The position numbers and the translations under genes were made by a program. 64,000 nt of DNA from BM003 sp963699835 (lineage in GTDB: Bacteria; Pseudomonadota; Gammaproteobacteria; Steroidobacterales; BM003), in NCBI GenBank assembly GCA_963699835.1, contig CAVOVJ010000010.1, positions 103,654-167,653 of the forward strand. The letters run 5' to 3'. Under the pieces are notes generated by a model. It worked only from the letters and a program-made list of their open reading frames with translations, searched no databases and was not told the DNA's origin. Positions 43,989-52,134 of this stretch are shown piece by piece; position 1 is the stretch's first letter, and each line of letters starts with the position of its first letter.

Positions 43989-44537
43989 TTATTCCTCGCC
44001 CACGTTGGCCGCCGCAGCGATTTGGCCAATAGGCAGGAACATGGCGACGGGCTCAGGTCGATCGCCGAGGTCGCCACTGATCAACTCGATCGGTTTGAAG
44101 CCGAGGGATGAGTAGAAGGTGACCGCATCGGGCTTGGCGTCTACGACTACGCCGATACAGCCGACGCGGTCCCGCAGTTCCAGGGCGAGTTGCAGTGTGG
44201 CGCGCAACAGCAGCCTGCCGATGCCATGCCCCTGGAATCTCTCGTCCACGGCCAGTCGGGCAAGCCGCAGGATCGGCAGGGGATAAGCGGGGAGGCGTCG
44301 ACGCAGGCTTTTCGCCAGCTTCTCGGCGACCATCTCGCCGGTGGATACGGTCACGAAACCAACGACCTGGTCGCCTTGGACAGCGACATAGGTCGTTCCG
44401 ATATGGTGTCGGAACTGATTCTGGCCAGCGTAGCGCTGGAAGAAGCGATCGAGATCGATGTTGCCACTGCGAAAGCGGCTTCGATCATCCCGCAGCGCCA
44501 GGCGCCGGATGCGAACCTCCAGCGACCGATCAGCCAC
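43989..44537 (-). CDS. GNAT-family toxin of a type II toxin-antitoxin pair
   Basis: 182 residues of GNAT acetyltransferase with acetyl-CoA-binding RLAVDERFQGHGIGRLLLRA and a C-terminal YSSLGFKPI motif. The N-terminus (RSGNIDLDRFFQRYAGQNQF) matches the TacT/AtaT-like toxin group, which acetylate aminoacyl-tRNAs and stop translation. The start overlaps the upstream ribbon-helix-helix gene by eight bases, the standard arrangement of such pairs. The target amino acid cannot be read from the sequence. Confidence 0.85.
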   Translation of the reverse strand: MADRSLEVRIRRLALRDDRSRFRSGNIDLDRFFQRYAGQNQFRHHIGTTYVAVQGDQVVGFVTVSTGEMVAEKLAKSLRRRLPAYPLPILRLARLAVDERFQGHGIGRLLLRATLQLALELRDRVGCIGVVVDAKPDAVTFYSSLGFKPIELISGDLGDRPEPVAMFLPIGQIAAAANVGEE

Positions 44538-44796
44538 GGAACAAAGTTGTCAGGGCTTCTGTAGGCTCATTCTCCTGCTTCAAGCGATCGGCGATTTCTG
44601 CCATTGCCTTTTCAGTCAAAACTAATCGCGAGGGAATGACCAAATCCTCCGGGATCTCTCGCAATGCCTGCAGGTGGTGCCGCAGAGCCTCTTCGATCAG
44701 GTAGGCCTTCTTGACACCGCGGCGCTTGACGTACGCTTCGACCTCGGCCTTGGTCTCCGCGGAGATGTAAGCAGAAACCTGCGTGGTAGTGGACAT
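44530..44796 (-). CDS. Ribbon-helix-helix/CopG-like antitoxin
   Basis: 88 residues from ATG 44796 (AGGAG nine or so bases upstream; a longer frame to 44853 runs through the operator). The N-terminal TTTQVSAYISAETKAEVEAY fits a beta-strand plus two helices of a ribbon-helix-helix DNA binder; the C-terminal half (LTEKAMAEIADRLKQENEPT) would wrap the toxin. It overlaps the GNAT gene and is transcribed first. It probably represses the operon through the half-sites at 44810-44833. Confidence 0.82.
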   Translation of the reverse strand: MSTTTQVSAYISAETKAEVEAYVKRRGVKKAYLIEEALRHHLQALREIPEDLVIPSRLVLTEKAMAEIADRLKQENEPTEALTTLFRG

Positions 44797-44809
44797 GGCA
44801 GAAAGACTC

Positions 44810-44833
44810 CTACAGTTTTGTAGAAAAGTGTAG
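44810..44833. promoter_or_regulatory. Candidate operator of the RHH/GNAT pair
   Basis: CTACA (44810-44814) and TGTAG (44819-44823) form an inverted repeat, and a further TGTAG at 44829-44833 lies exactly 10 bases on. Half-sites one helical turn apart, 14 bases or more upstream of the antitoxin start, are typical for ribbon-helix-helix repressors. Confidence 0.55.
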
Positions 44834-44888
44834 AGATTAGCATGGTGCTCCACTCACGCCAATTCCCGTCGTTGTGCGGCTGCCGTTA

Positions 44889-44970
44889 GACACGATTTGG
44901 CCATGGCACCTTTGTAAGCCATTGAAATAAATAGAAACACCGGGGGTTCGAATCCCTCCCTCTCCGCCAA
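44889..44970 (+). repeat. Direct repeat copy 3: island end with tRNA-Ser 3' sequence
   Basis: GACACGATTTGG (44889-44900), CCTTTGTAAG and ATTGAAA are followed by 27 bases (44944-44970) identical to the tRNA-Ser 3' end including CCA. The first part recurs at 47095-47140. With the tRNA it bounds a 3.27-kb segment (41699-44970) carrying the IS remnants and the RHH/GNAT pair. No integrase gene is left. Confidence 0.75.
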
Positions 44971-45334
44971 TAAATCAATGGATTAGATAGTCAACGTGTC
45001 TAATTTTCGGGGTGTTTTGGGGCTGTTTGGGCTCGAGTTGGACACGATTTTAGAGACGGTCCTTGAGGCCCAAGGTAGAGCACCATAAGCCTCTGTTCAG
45101 AGGCCAGATCGTGGATTTAGTCGCGGCGCTGGACAACGGTGTCTTCCGGGCGGACGACGCTAATCGCACTGTGACTGTGGCTGCTGACTTTCTTCGCACC
45201 GTCGAGATGCGGGCTGCGGGAATGGGCGGTCGCCGTTCCAGTCTCCAAGAGACAGTCCGTTTCGGAGACGCCATCATCAGAGTTTCCGCCGTAGGAAATC
45301 CCTCGCCGACGACGCCGGGTTGATCGAGGCGGGC
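44971..45334. other. Stretch between island end and IS91 fragment, no secure gene
   Basis: Holds another GGACACGATTT string (45040-45050) like the ones beside the attachment repeats. A plus-strand frame from about 45063 to 45323 (FRGQIVDLVAALDNGVFRAD in its first half) is open for 86 codons but I do not recognise it, and it has no good ribosome binding site. Confidence 0.4.
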
Positions 45335-46020
45335 TGAGAGCAAGCTCTTTCTCCGTTCAGCGCACGGCTCTACCGGATCGTTGAGCAGTACTACCCTGAC
45401 TTTGCCGAACTGATGAGCGCCCAGGGCCGGCCGCTGCCGTCCTTCGTGAGGCGCGAGTTCGAGGAGTACCTGACGTGCGGCCGGCTGGAGCACGGCTTCC
45501 TGCGTGTGCGCTGCAGCGCATGCCACGCGAAGAATCTGGTGGCGTTCAGCTGTAAGCGGCGTGGTTTCTGTCCCAGCTGCGGCGCCCGGCGAATGGTGGA
45601 CACCGCCGCGCTGCTGGTGGACGAGGTGCTTCCCGAGGCGCCGATCCGTCAGTGGGTGCTCAGCGTGCCGTTCCCGCTGCGATTCCTGTTCGCCCGCGAG
45701 CCGGCGGCGATGGGCGGTGTGCTGGGGATAGTCATCCGGGCCATCGGCTCGCATCTCATCGCCCGGGTGGGCCTGACCCGCGCCCGGGCGCAGACTGGGG
45801 CGGTGACGCTGATCCAGCGTTTCGGCAGTGCGCTCAATTGCAACATTCATTTTCACATGCTGATTCTGGACGGGGTCTACGCTACGGGCACTCGCCAGCG
45901 GCCGCGGTTCCTGCCGGTGGCGGCGCCGACCGTTGACGAGCTGAAGACGCTGATAGAGCGTATCAGCCAGCGGGTCGGGCGCCATCTGGAAAGGCGCGGC
46001 CTGCTGGTGCGTGATGCCGA
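45335..46020 (+). pseudogene. Truncated IS91-family transposase
   Basis: The frame opens after a TGA at 45335 without a start codon and reads LYRIVEQYYPDFAELMSAQG, zinc motif CSACHAKNLVAFSCKRRGFC, PIRQWVLSVPFPLRFLFARE, and HFHMLILDGVYATG. It stops resembling the family at RGLLVRDAE (about 46015), where it joins an IS3 end in the opposite orientation. It is clearly different from the IS91 copy at 42.3-43.8 kb but of the same family. Both termini are missing. Confidence 0.8.
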
Positions 46021-46165
46021 GGTCCTTCGCAACGCCCGTGATCGTCGCCCCTGGAAGCTCGGTCATGGCGACCGCCTCCTTCTTGTACTCGTCAGAGTAT
46101 TTTCTTCTTGCCATTGGACACCTCTCGTGGCTCTTTGAGCCTATTCTAAAGTGTCCGGTCTATCG
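46016..46165 (-). mobile_element. IS3-family left end with start of orfA
   Basis: On the minus strand, an element end (CCGGACACTTTAGAATAGGC region, 46135-46165) leads to an ATG at 46114 and 34 codons of orfA: MARRKYSDEYKKEAVAMTEL, then PGATITGVAKDLGI. The frame then runs into the IS91 fragment. The rest of the element is absent, so this is a scar of one element interrupting another. Confidence 0.7.
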
Positions 46166-46395
46166 GTACCTAGCCCGTGCAGAGCAATTTGATTGGCGCA
46201 CCACCTGACCGGGGAATGTCTACTGTGCGCATGTAGCGGCCGGTCACTGGCCTCTGGTCAACGGCGGCTCATGAGTGAAAGCGCCAATTGGCCGACCCGG
46301 CGCTGCAACCCATTCCGGTGGCCGAGCTGATCGGTCAGGGTACGTCCGGTTAAGGCGCGCGAGCGCCCCTAAGCCTTAATGTTGACCGCGAGTGA

Positions 46396-46689
46396 TCAGG
46401 CGGCACGGAAGTCAATGCGTTCCACCGTATTGAGGTCTACAGTCTGACGCGCCTGCCAAAGGTCATGGTTGTCCTGCATGGACAGCCAGCTCTCAGGTGA
46501 GCGCCCCAATGCCTTGGAGAGGCGCAAAGCCATTTCCGGGCTGATGCCGCTCGTGCCCTGGAGCACCCGGCTCAGTGTAGAAGGGGAGACACCGAGCTTC
46601 GCGGCAAGCTGCCTACCTGTGATGTCATTGGGCTCCAGGTAGACCTCGCGGATGAATTGGCCGGGGTGCGGTGGGTTGTGCATAGGCAT
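46396..46689 (-). CDS. higA: HigA-type antitoxin (XRE family)
   Basis: 97 residues. The N-terminus HNPPHPGQFIREVYLEPNDI is the HigA/VapI signature, followed by a helix-turn-helix (TGRQLAAKLGVSPSTLSRVL) and SPEMALRLSKALGRSPESWL. It neutralises HigB and, with it, represses the operon. Its start overlaps the higB stop, with toxin gene first as is usual for higBA. A perfect palindrome upstream of higB is the likely operator. Confidence 0.92.
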   Translation of the reverse strand: MPMHNPPHPGQFIREVYLEPNDITGRQLAAKLGVSPSTLSRVLQGTSGISPEMALRLSKALGRSPESWLSMQDNHDLWQARQTVDLNTVERIDFRAA

Positions 46690-46967
46690 CAGTGGTAGTC
46701 CTCGTAATCCAATACATGGGCATGACCGTCACGGAACTCGAACGTGATGCGCCAGTTTCCGTTCACCCAGATTGACCAACGGCCCTTGTCTTTACCTTTC
46801 AGTACATGCAGCTTGAAGCCAGGGATATCCATATCGCCGATCGTTACCGCGGTATCGAGGGCAGTTAATTGCATTCTCAAGCGTTTTGCATGTTTGGCTT
46901 GAATTCCCGATTTCGATCCGGTTTCGTAAAACCGTTTCAAACCCTTGTGCAGGAACGACTGGATCAT
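46689..46967 (-). CDS. higB: HigB-type mRNA interferase toxin (RelE superfamily)
   Basis: 92 residues. The C-terminal part KLHVLKGKDKGRWSIWVNGN plus WRITFEFRDGHAHVLDYEDYH is the RelE/HigB fold with the usual basic and aromatic active-site residues. Members cleave mRNA on the ribosome. An N-terminal helix (IQSFLHKGLKRFYETGSKSG) is typical of the GraT/HigB group. It is first gene of the pair. Confidence 0.92.
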   Translation of the reverse strand: MIQSFLHKGLKRFYETGSKSGIQAKHAKRLRMQLTALDTAVTIGDMDIPGFKLHVLKGKDKGRWSIWVNGNWRITFEFRDGHAHVLDYEDYH

Positions 46968-46982
46968 TGGTGAAGTGTAGCG

Positions 46983-47001
46983 TGTTGCGCATTGCGCAAC
47001 A
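46983..47001. promoter_or_regulatory. Palindromic operator upstream of higBA
   Basis: TGTTGCGCA-T-TGCGCAACA, a perfect 9-1-9 inverted repeat ending 16 bases before the higB start; expected binding site for the HigA dimer. Confidence 0.7.
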
Positions 47002-47094
47002 AGGCCTTGGGCGATTTTGGGAGAGGTCCAGTAGTCGCGGCGAGATACGACATACGCCGGGGCTGTTGGGGGCGCGATTTACTGGTCGCTTAAA

Positions 47095-47160
47095 GACACG
47101 ATCTGGACACGATGCCTTTGTAAGGTATTGAAAAGATTGACAACGACGAGGGTTCGACCC
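47095..47160 (+). repeat. Degenerate second copy of the island-end sequence
   Basis: Two GACACGAT strings, CCTTTGTAAGG and ATTGAAA, followed by GAGGGTTCGACCC, parallel the end at 44889-44970, but the tRNA-like part has diverged. Suggests an older insertion at the same site. The 120 bases after it contain nothing I recognise. Confidence 0.5.
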
Positions 47161-47358
47161 GAAGCCGACGAAGTCGGCGCAGGGAACGCGCAGCGACCAT
47201 AGGTCGCGAGCGGCCCCCTTGAGGGGTGAGCCGCGCAGCGGCGAATCATCCCTCGCGCGAATTGGCAATGACCTGTCAGATGAGCACGTAAGCTTCCCCT
47301 CTGAGCGACAGGTAGAAACTGGAGTTTTCTGGCAGGATGAACTGTCAGGAGACTCAGA

Positions 47359-47625
47359 ACGAAACGATCGCGATTCACCGAGACGCAGATTGTCTCGATC
47401 CTCAAGGAAGCCGACGCCGGCATGAAGGTCAAAGACCTGTGCCGCAAGCACGGCATCTCGGACGCCACGTACTACAACTGGAAGTCGAAGTACGGCGGTA
47501 TGGAGGCGTCCGACCTGAAGCGTATGAAGGAGCTCGAGGGCGAGCTGTCGCAGCACAAGCGGATGTACGCCGAACTGGCACGTGAGAACGATGCCATGCG
47601 GAACCTGATCGAAAAAAAGCTTTAA
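47359..47625 (+). CDS. IS3-family transposase OrfA with ACG in place of the start codon
   Basis: The natural OrfA sequence begins (T)KRSRFTETQIVSILKEADA and continues KDLCRKHGISDATYYNWKSK and a leucine-rich coiled coil, 88 codons in all. The expected ATG is ACG at 47359-47361, with AGGAGA correctly spaced upstream. Either ACG is used weakly or the gene starts at ATG 47422, which would lose part of the helix-turn-helix. OrfA binds the element ends. Confidence 0.75.
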   Translation, partial: TKRSRFTETQIVSILKEADAGMKVKDLCRKHGISDATYYNWKSKYGGMEASDLKRMKELEGELSQHKRMYAELARENDAMRNLIEKKL

Positions 47626-47639
47626 GAGGCCGTCTGCGA

Positions 47640-48401
47640 GCGACGGGTCTGCCGGTTCGCGTCAGCTTGCCGCTGTGTCGAGGCTGTCGCGCTCGACGAT
47701 GATCGCTGCTCTCGCGGCGCTGGTCGATGGCCGGCCGAGCCGCGGCTTCTGGAAGTGCCGCAAGCTGCTGCGCCGACAGGGCAAGCCGTGGAACCACAAG
47801 CGGATCTATCGCGTGTACTGCCGGCTGAAGCTCAATCATCGTCGTCGGCCAAGCGCCGGCTGCCGACGCGGCTCGGTGCCGCTGTTCGTCCCGAAGCTGC
47901 CGATACGGTCTGGTCTGCCGACTTCATGAGCGATGCTCTGCTGAACGGCCGTCGCTTCCGGACATTCAATGTCGTCGACGACTTCAATCGGGAGGCCTTG
48001 CACATCGAGGTCGATACCTCGATCACCTCGAGCGCCTGGTGCGGATCTTTGAGCGCCTGCAGACAGATCATGGTCTGCCGCAGGTCCTCAGGACGGACAA
48101 CGGCCCGGAGTTCCTCGGCGAGGTCTTCACCAGCTGGGCGAAGAACGCCGGCATGGCGATCCAGTACATCCAGCCGGGGAAGCCAAACCAAAATGCCTAC
48201 ATCGAACGCTTCAACCGGACCTACCGTGAAGAACTGCTCAACCAGCACCTGTTCCTGTCACTCGCGGACGTCCGTGAGGCGACACACTGGTGGATGATCG
48301 AGTACAACGAGGAACGCCCCCATGACGCGCTGGGCGATCTGACACCGATGGAAGCGCGTCAACAAGCCGCCGAAAACTCTAGTTTTGAACTGTCGCATTG
48401 A
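47640..48401 (+). pseudogene. IS3-family transposase OrfB, two frameshifts
   Basis: The DDE transposase is spread over three frames: RGFWKCRKLLRRQGKPWNHK and RIYRVYCRLKLNHR; then RRLPTRLGAAVRPEAADTVW with catalytic Asp in SADFMSDAL; then VRIFERLQTDHGLPQVLRTD (second Asp, in NGPEF context) and PNQNAYIERFNRTYREEL (Glu). The catalytic residues are still encoded, so inactivation is by frame loss rather than by point mutation. Confidence 0.8.
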
Positions 48402-48418
48402 CGGGGAAGCTTACGAGC

Positions 48419-48467
48419 AGAACCCGCTTTTGCGGTTTCTTTTGTATGGCGGAGAGGGAAAGCTTGG
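48419..48467. repeat. Direct repeat A: terminator plus tRNA-end-like core, left of the RTX gene
   Basis: AGAACCCGC-loop-GCGG hairpin, TCTTTTGTA, then GGCGGAGAGGGAAAGCTTGGT. GGCGGAGAGGGA is the complement of the tRNA-Ser 3' end. The whole block recurs with few changes at 52135-52183. The 200 bases from here to 48683 hold only a GC-rich tRNA-like smear, with GGTTCGATCC near 48480. Confidence 0.7.
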
Positions 48468-48683
48468 TAAAAGCTCTATGGTTCGATCCGACGACGCGCG
48501 GCGCGGGCGCAGGACGCCGCAGCGAGGCGGAGGCGCCCCGCAGCGGTGCGCCTGCAAGGGGCACGCGGCTCTCGACCCAGGCGGCGGTGGAGTCGTTCCT
48601 CGTTGTGTTCGCTGTCCCCATTACGGGTAGACAGTCAACCTCATACTCCCAGCAACCGGACCCTGCGAGAATCCCGGAGCGTG

Positions 48684-51440
48684 TCAATCCACGATGAACT
48701 GTAACGATGTTGACCCATTGGATTTCACCCATTCGGGTACCACCAGAGTTCCAATGTGCTGTCCGGCCCGCGGCCCGTTAGGCGCCCCGAATACCAGGAC
48801 ATTGGCATCCTTGGTTGCGACGTAGAGATTACCATCGGGACCAAAATCGAGGTCCTGAGGCCTGTCTAGTGTAATCGCCGAAAATTCGTCAGTGGACACA
48901 AAATCGCCTAGGAATTCTCCGGTGGGCGAGTAGTACATGATGCGGCCCAAATAGTACCGTTCCCGCGTATCTGTCCAGAATGCGTCGGTAACGGAGACAT
49001 AGAGATTCCCATCCGGTCCCCAGCCAATACCGTAGGGTGTCGTCATCCTGCTTGAATCGAACCCTACAACATCCGGATCAGCAAACCCCCCGAAATCTGG
49101 CTCATAACCACAGCCAGTGTTTGCCCCGTACTCTCTGACGGAGGCAAAAACGTCCAGTAAGCAACTCCAGCCGCCGCCGACTTCAGGGGCCGAATAGATC
49201 AGGATTTCATGGCGGGCCGCCCGTGGGACCAACAGTCTTCCCTGCGCATCGAAGTCCAAATCCCAAACCTCAAAGGACTTTTCGCCCGGGAACCCGTCAT
49301 TGTCGCGCGTGATGAAGAGGTCCACAAATGCGCCCGGGCTGGGCTCATTCAAGCCCTGGAAGCGCCAGAGTTTTCTTTTCGAGCCCCACCCAATATTGTC
49401 AAAGACCAGTAACTGACCATTCGGTGCAAATACCATTGCATCCAGTTTTTCGTTCGAATTATCGGGCTCCATCTCGAACGTCGCGAAAATACCCAGTTGC
49501 TCGCCTGTGACCGGGTCGTATTGTCTGACGCTGGCCGGCAAAATCGTGGATTCGTAATTGCCCTTGCCGCTCCAGCCGACATATAAGTTTCCGTCGGGTC
49601 CCAGCGTAACCGAGTTTGCCAACTGCGTGTCTTTGGGCTTTTCCACCAACACACCCAGGAAGTTGCCCGTTACGCCGTCCCAATGCACAATATTGTTGGG
49701 CCGGTTGTTGGCAACGATGCGAAAACTCAAACCGATATTGATGGTGACCATGCCGTCAGCGATGCCGCCGGCACCATCATCTATTTCGTAACTAAACGAG
49801 GCCTGTCCTTCAAAATCTGCGTCGGGCGTAAACACAACCTTGCCGAGACCGTCCAGGACCACGCGACAGTTGACCGCATCACTGACAGCACTGATCCCGA
49901 GGGGATCTCCGTCTACGTCGGAGTCGTTTGCCAGAAACTGGCCCGGATCGAATACTATCTCTTGATTAGCGTTGCCGCTGAATGAGTCGGCTTCCGCCAC
50001 TGGTGGATCGTTTACAGCCGCCACGCGAACGGTCACCTGGCCGGATCTCGCAGCACCTTTGTTGTCTTCAACGACGTAGGAAAACAACGCATCACCGTTG
50101 AAATCGAGATCGGGCATGAAAACAATGGACCCGTTGCCCTGCAAGGCAGCTTGTCCGCCATTGATTGAGCTGATGTCGGACACGCGAATCGGGTCGCCAT
50201 CCGGATCCGAGTCGTTGGCGAGCAGATCCGATGTCAAAAAATTATGTTCCGTGTCTTCAACTGCGTCGAGTACATCGTCGACGACAGTTGGCGGTCGATT
50301 TCCTCCTCCAATCGCGACTACGCCGTCCGCAAACCGCGCTTGTTCCATTGCGATCAGCGTGTCAATCTCGCGTGACCCATTCGCCAATATCCGGATCACC
50401 GTCGTACTGGAGTTGCCAGCAAATATCTCGTGCTCCGATATCTTCCCGGCAAACACTGCGGTGTCGAAACCAGCACCGCCATCGATGGTGTCGCTGCCGT
50501 CGCCGCCGGCAATGACATCGTCCAATTGACTGCCCACGATCGAGTCCGCGCCGCCGTCGCCGTCAATAAGTTCAACACGCCGCAGATCCGTACCGCCAAA
50601 ATCGAGCAGGTCGCTATATTGCGTTCCCTTTATGACGTCTTCGCCGTTTCCGCCATCAATCATTTCAATCGAGTTGGCGCCTGAAAAGCCGCGAAGCCCG
50701 ATAATATCGTTGCCCGGCGAGCCGAGAATACGGTCTGTACCGCCATCCCCATTGATCATGTCGGAATCGCCATCTTGTCCAACAAAGGCGAAAGTGTCGT
50801 CGCCCTCCCGGCCGTAGATGGTGTCGTTTCCCGGACCGCCCGCTATTGTGTCATCGCCGTTGGAGCCGGTGATCATGTCACCGCCCTCCATGCCATGAAT
50901 TTCAGCGATGTTGACTAAAATCGTCTCTGAAAAATCCAAATTATCAGCCCAACGACTTCCTTCCAGCAGGTTTTGTCCTGCGCCGCCGTCAATCTCTTCC
51001 ACCGAGTCTGCGCCGCCGTAAACGCGGTTGAACCCAATCGTGTCATCTTCGGTACTGCCAATAATCCGATCGTATCCTGCACCACCGCTTACGGCATCGA
51101 GTCCACTGTTAATGCCGGTGTAAATAAAGACGTCGTCTCCGTCATCCGCCGAAAGCGAATCGTTACCACCGCCTCCCTCAATGGTGTCGCCAAACGCAGA
51201 ACCCCATATCGTGTCCGCTCCACCTCTGCCGTAGATTTCCACGGGTCCAGGGGAGGCACTCTCATCGATTTGATCACTCCAGCGAGTGCCTTCGATAACA
51301 CGAGTGTCAGCCGCAAATACATATGGAGAAAAACTGAGGAGAAACAGCGCGGAAAAAACCCGCAACCATAAACCGCGAGGTCGCCTGGCGGACAATCCCG
51401 AAATGACGAGGACCGACACGCTTGAACTTGATACGTGCAT
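48684..51440 (-). CDS. Secreted RTX / cadherin-like / NHL-type beta-propeller protein
   Basis: 918 residues. A long Sec signal peptide (core VFSALFLLSFSPYVFA) is followed by RTX calcium-binding repeats over about residues 50-340 (GGGGNDSLSADDGDD, GGPGNDTIYGREGDDTF, GGDGSDTIDGGAGFDTAVF), two tandem cadherin/Ig-like units of the VCBS-Cadherin_5 type (DLLANDSDPDGDPIRVSDIS and QFLANDSDVDGDPLGISAVS), and a C-terminal propeller with repeated GPDGNLYV (three copies). Having an N-terminal signal peptide rather than ending in RTX repeats, it fits Sec plus type II export better than type I. Base composition and codons look more AT-rich than neighbours. Function unknown; adhesion or surface calcium binding is an inference. 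Confidence 0.85.
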   Translation of the reverse strand: MHVSSSSVSVLVISGLSARRPRGLWLRVFSALFLLSFSPYVFAADTRVIEGTRWSDQIDESASPGPVEIYGRGGADTIWGSAFGDTIEGGGGNDSLSADDGDDVFIYTGINSGLDAVSGGAGYDRIIGSTEDDTIGFNRVYGGADSVEEIDGGAGQNLLEGSRWADNLDFSETILVNIAEIHGMEGGDMITGSNGDDTIAGGPGNDTIYGREGDDTFAFVGQDGDSDMINGDGGTDRILGSPGNDIIGLRGFSGANSIEMIDGGNGEDVIKGTQYSDLLDFGGTDLRRVELIDGDGGADSIVGSQLDDVIAGGDGSDTIDGGAGFDTAVFAGKISEHEIFAGNSSTTVIRILANGSREIDTLIAMEQARFADGVVAIGGGNRPPTVVDDVLDAVEDTEHNFLTSDLLANDSDPDGDPIRVSDISSINGGQAALQGNGSIVFMPDLDFNGDALFSYVVEDNKGAARSGQVTVRVAAVNDPPVAEADSFSGNANQEIVFDPGQFLANDSDVDGDPLGISAVSDAVNCRVVLDGLGKVVFTPDADFEGQASFSYEIDDGAGGIADGMVTINIGLSFRIVANNRPNNIVHWDGVTGNFLGVLVEKPKDTQLANSVTLGPDGNLYVGWSGKGNYESTILPASVRQYDPVTGEQLGIFATFEMEPDNSNEKLDAMVFAPNGQLLVFDNIGWGSKRKLWRFQGLNEPSPGAFVDLFITRDNDGFPGEKSFEVWDLDFDAQGRLLVPRAARHEILIYSAPEVGGGWSCLLDVFASVREYGANTGCGYEPDFGGFADPDVVGFDSSRMTTPYGIGWGPDGNLYVSVTDAFWTDTRERYYLGRIMYYSPTGEFLGDFVSTDEFSAITLDRPQDLDFGPDGNLYVATKDANVLVFGAPNGPRAGQHIGTLVVPEWVKSNGSTSLQFIVD

Positions 51441-52132
51441 ATTATTTTCCTGATCTTATTGGTTTTGCAAGGTTGGCAGAGCCTTCGGAAGTTATCTGTC
51501 TTGATGCCGGTATTATTGTTTGTCGACGCGATAGCGCCGCTTCAGACTTGACGCATCAATTCGCAATTAAAGAAAATTCGGCGAGCTGCTCGTCGATGGA
51601 GCTGGGGCGCGACTATCTCCGTTTATCCCTTTTCTCCCGGTTTCCGCGCCTCATGTCAATATGTTTTTACATAATGCTGGCGCTCCCCCCTCAGACTCGG
51701 TATTCCAGGCCAGAGGTCGTTGATCTCAACTGGATCGAAGTGGGCCCGGAGATGGCCAAGTTGAGGGAAGGCTGCGCCAGCGCGGTTCGCGTCGATTGTG
51801 CGACAACTGAGGCGGGACAGACAGTGGCTGCGGTCTGCCGACCAAACGGACTCGGCGAACAGACCTTTGATCGTCCAACGTCAAACTACGGTCGGGTGGG
51901 GCGCTCGGTTCGGCGACGGCTCAAATAGCTTGAGAAACCGAACGCGTAGTGGCGGCGGAGTGGCCGATCGCTTCTGAGCAGCATGGCTCGATCGACTTTG
52001 CCCACGCCATGCATCGCGATGGTCGGCGCAGCCGGTTCGATTTTATCCAGCCAGTAAATGTGGCGCAGATTGCGTAGTGCGAGTCATCCAAAAGAAAGAT
52101 CCGCTCGGCCGACCCGCTCGACATCGAGATAA
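51441..52132. other. About 690 bases with no secure gene
   Basis: AT-richer DNA upstream of the RTX gene, probably including its promoter. A plus-strand frame at 51422-51928 is open but unrecognisable and lacks a ribosome binding site. On the minus strand, 51905-52075 has a plausible coding remnant (LRNLRHIYWLDKIEP, then HGVGKVDRAMLLRSDRPLRR) broken by a stop near its start; I cannot name it. Confidence 0.45.
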
Positions 52133-52134
52133 AA

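Larger units (their letters stand above)
47288..48415 (+). mobile_element. IS3-family insertion sequence, inactivated
   Basis: Imperfect terminal inverted repeats of about 42 bases: 47288-47329 and the complement of 48374-48415 share GTAAGCTTCCCC, GCGACAG and GAGTTTTC. They enclose an orfA and a frameshifted orfB. The right end abuts the repeat at 48419. I could not find a convincing target-site duplication. Confidence 0.75.

Noticed and set aside
45050..46114. 354-codon minus-strand frame that could be read as a large novel protein
   Set aside because: Only the first 34 codons are real IS3 orfA; the remainder is antisense to the IS91 transposase on the plus strand.
46792..47556. 254-codon minus-strand frame over the higB/IS3 region
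   Set aside because: It is antisense to IS3 orfA and overlaps higB in another frame; no family resemblance.
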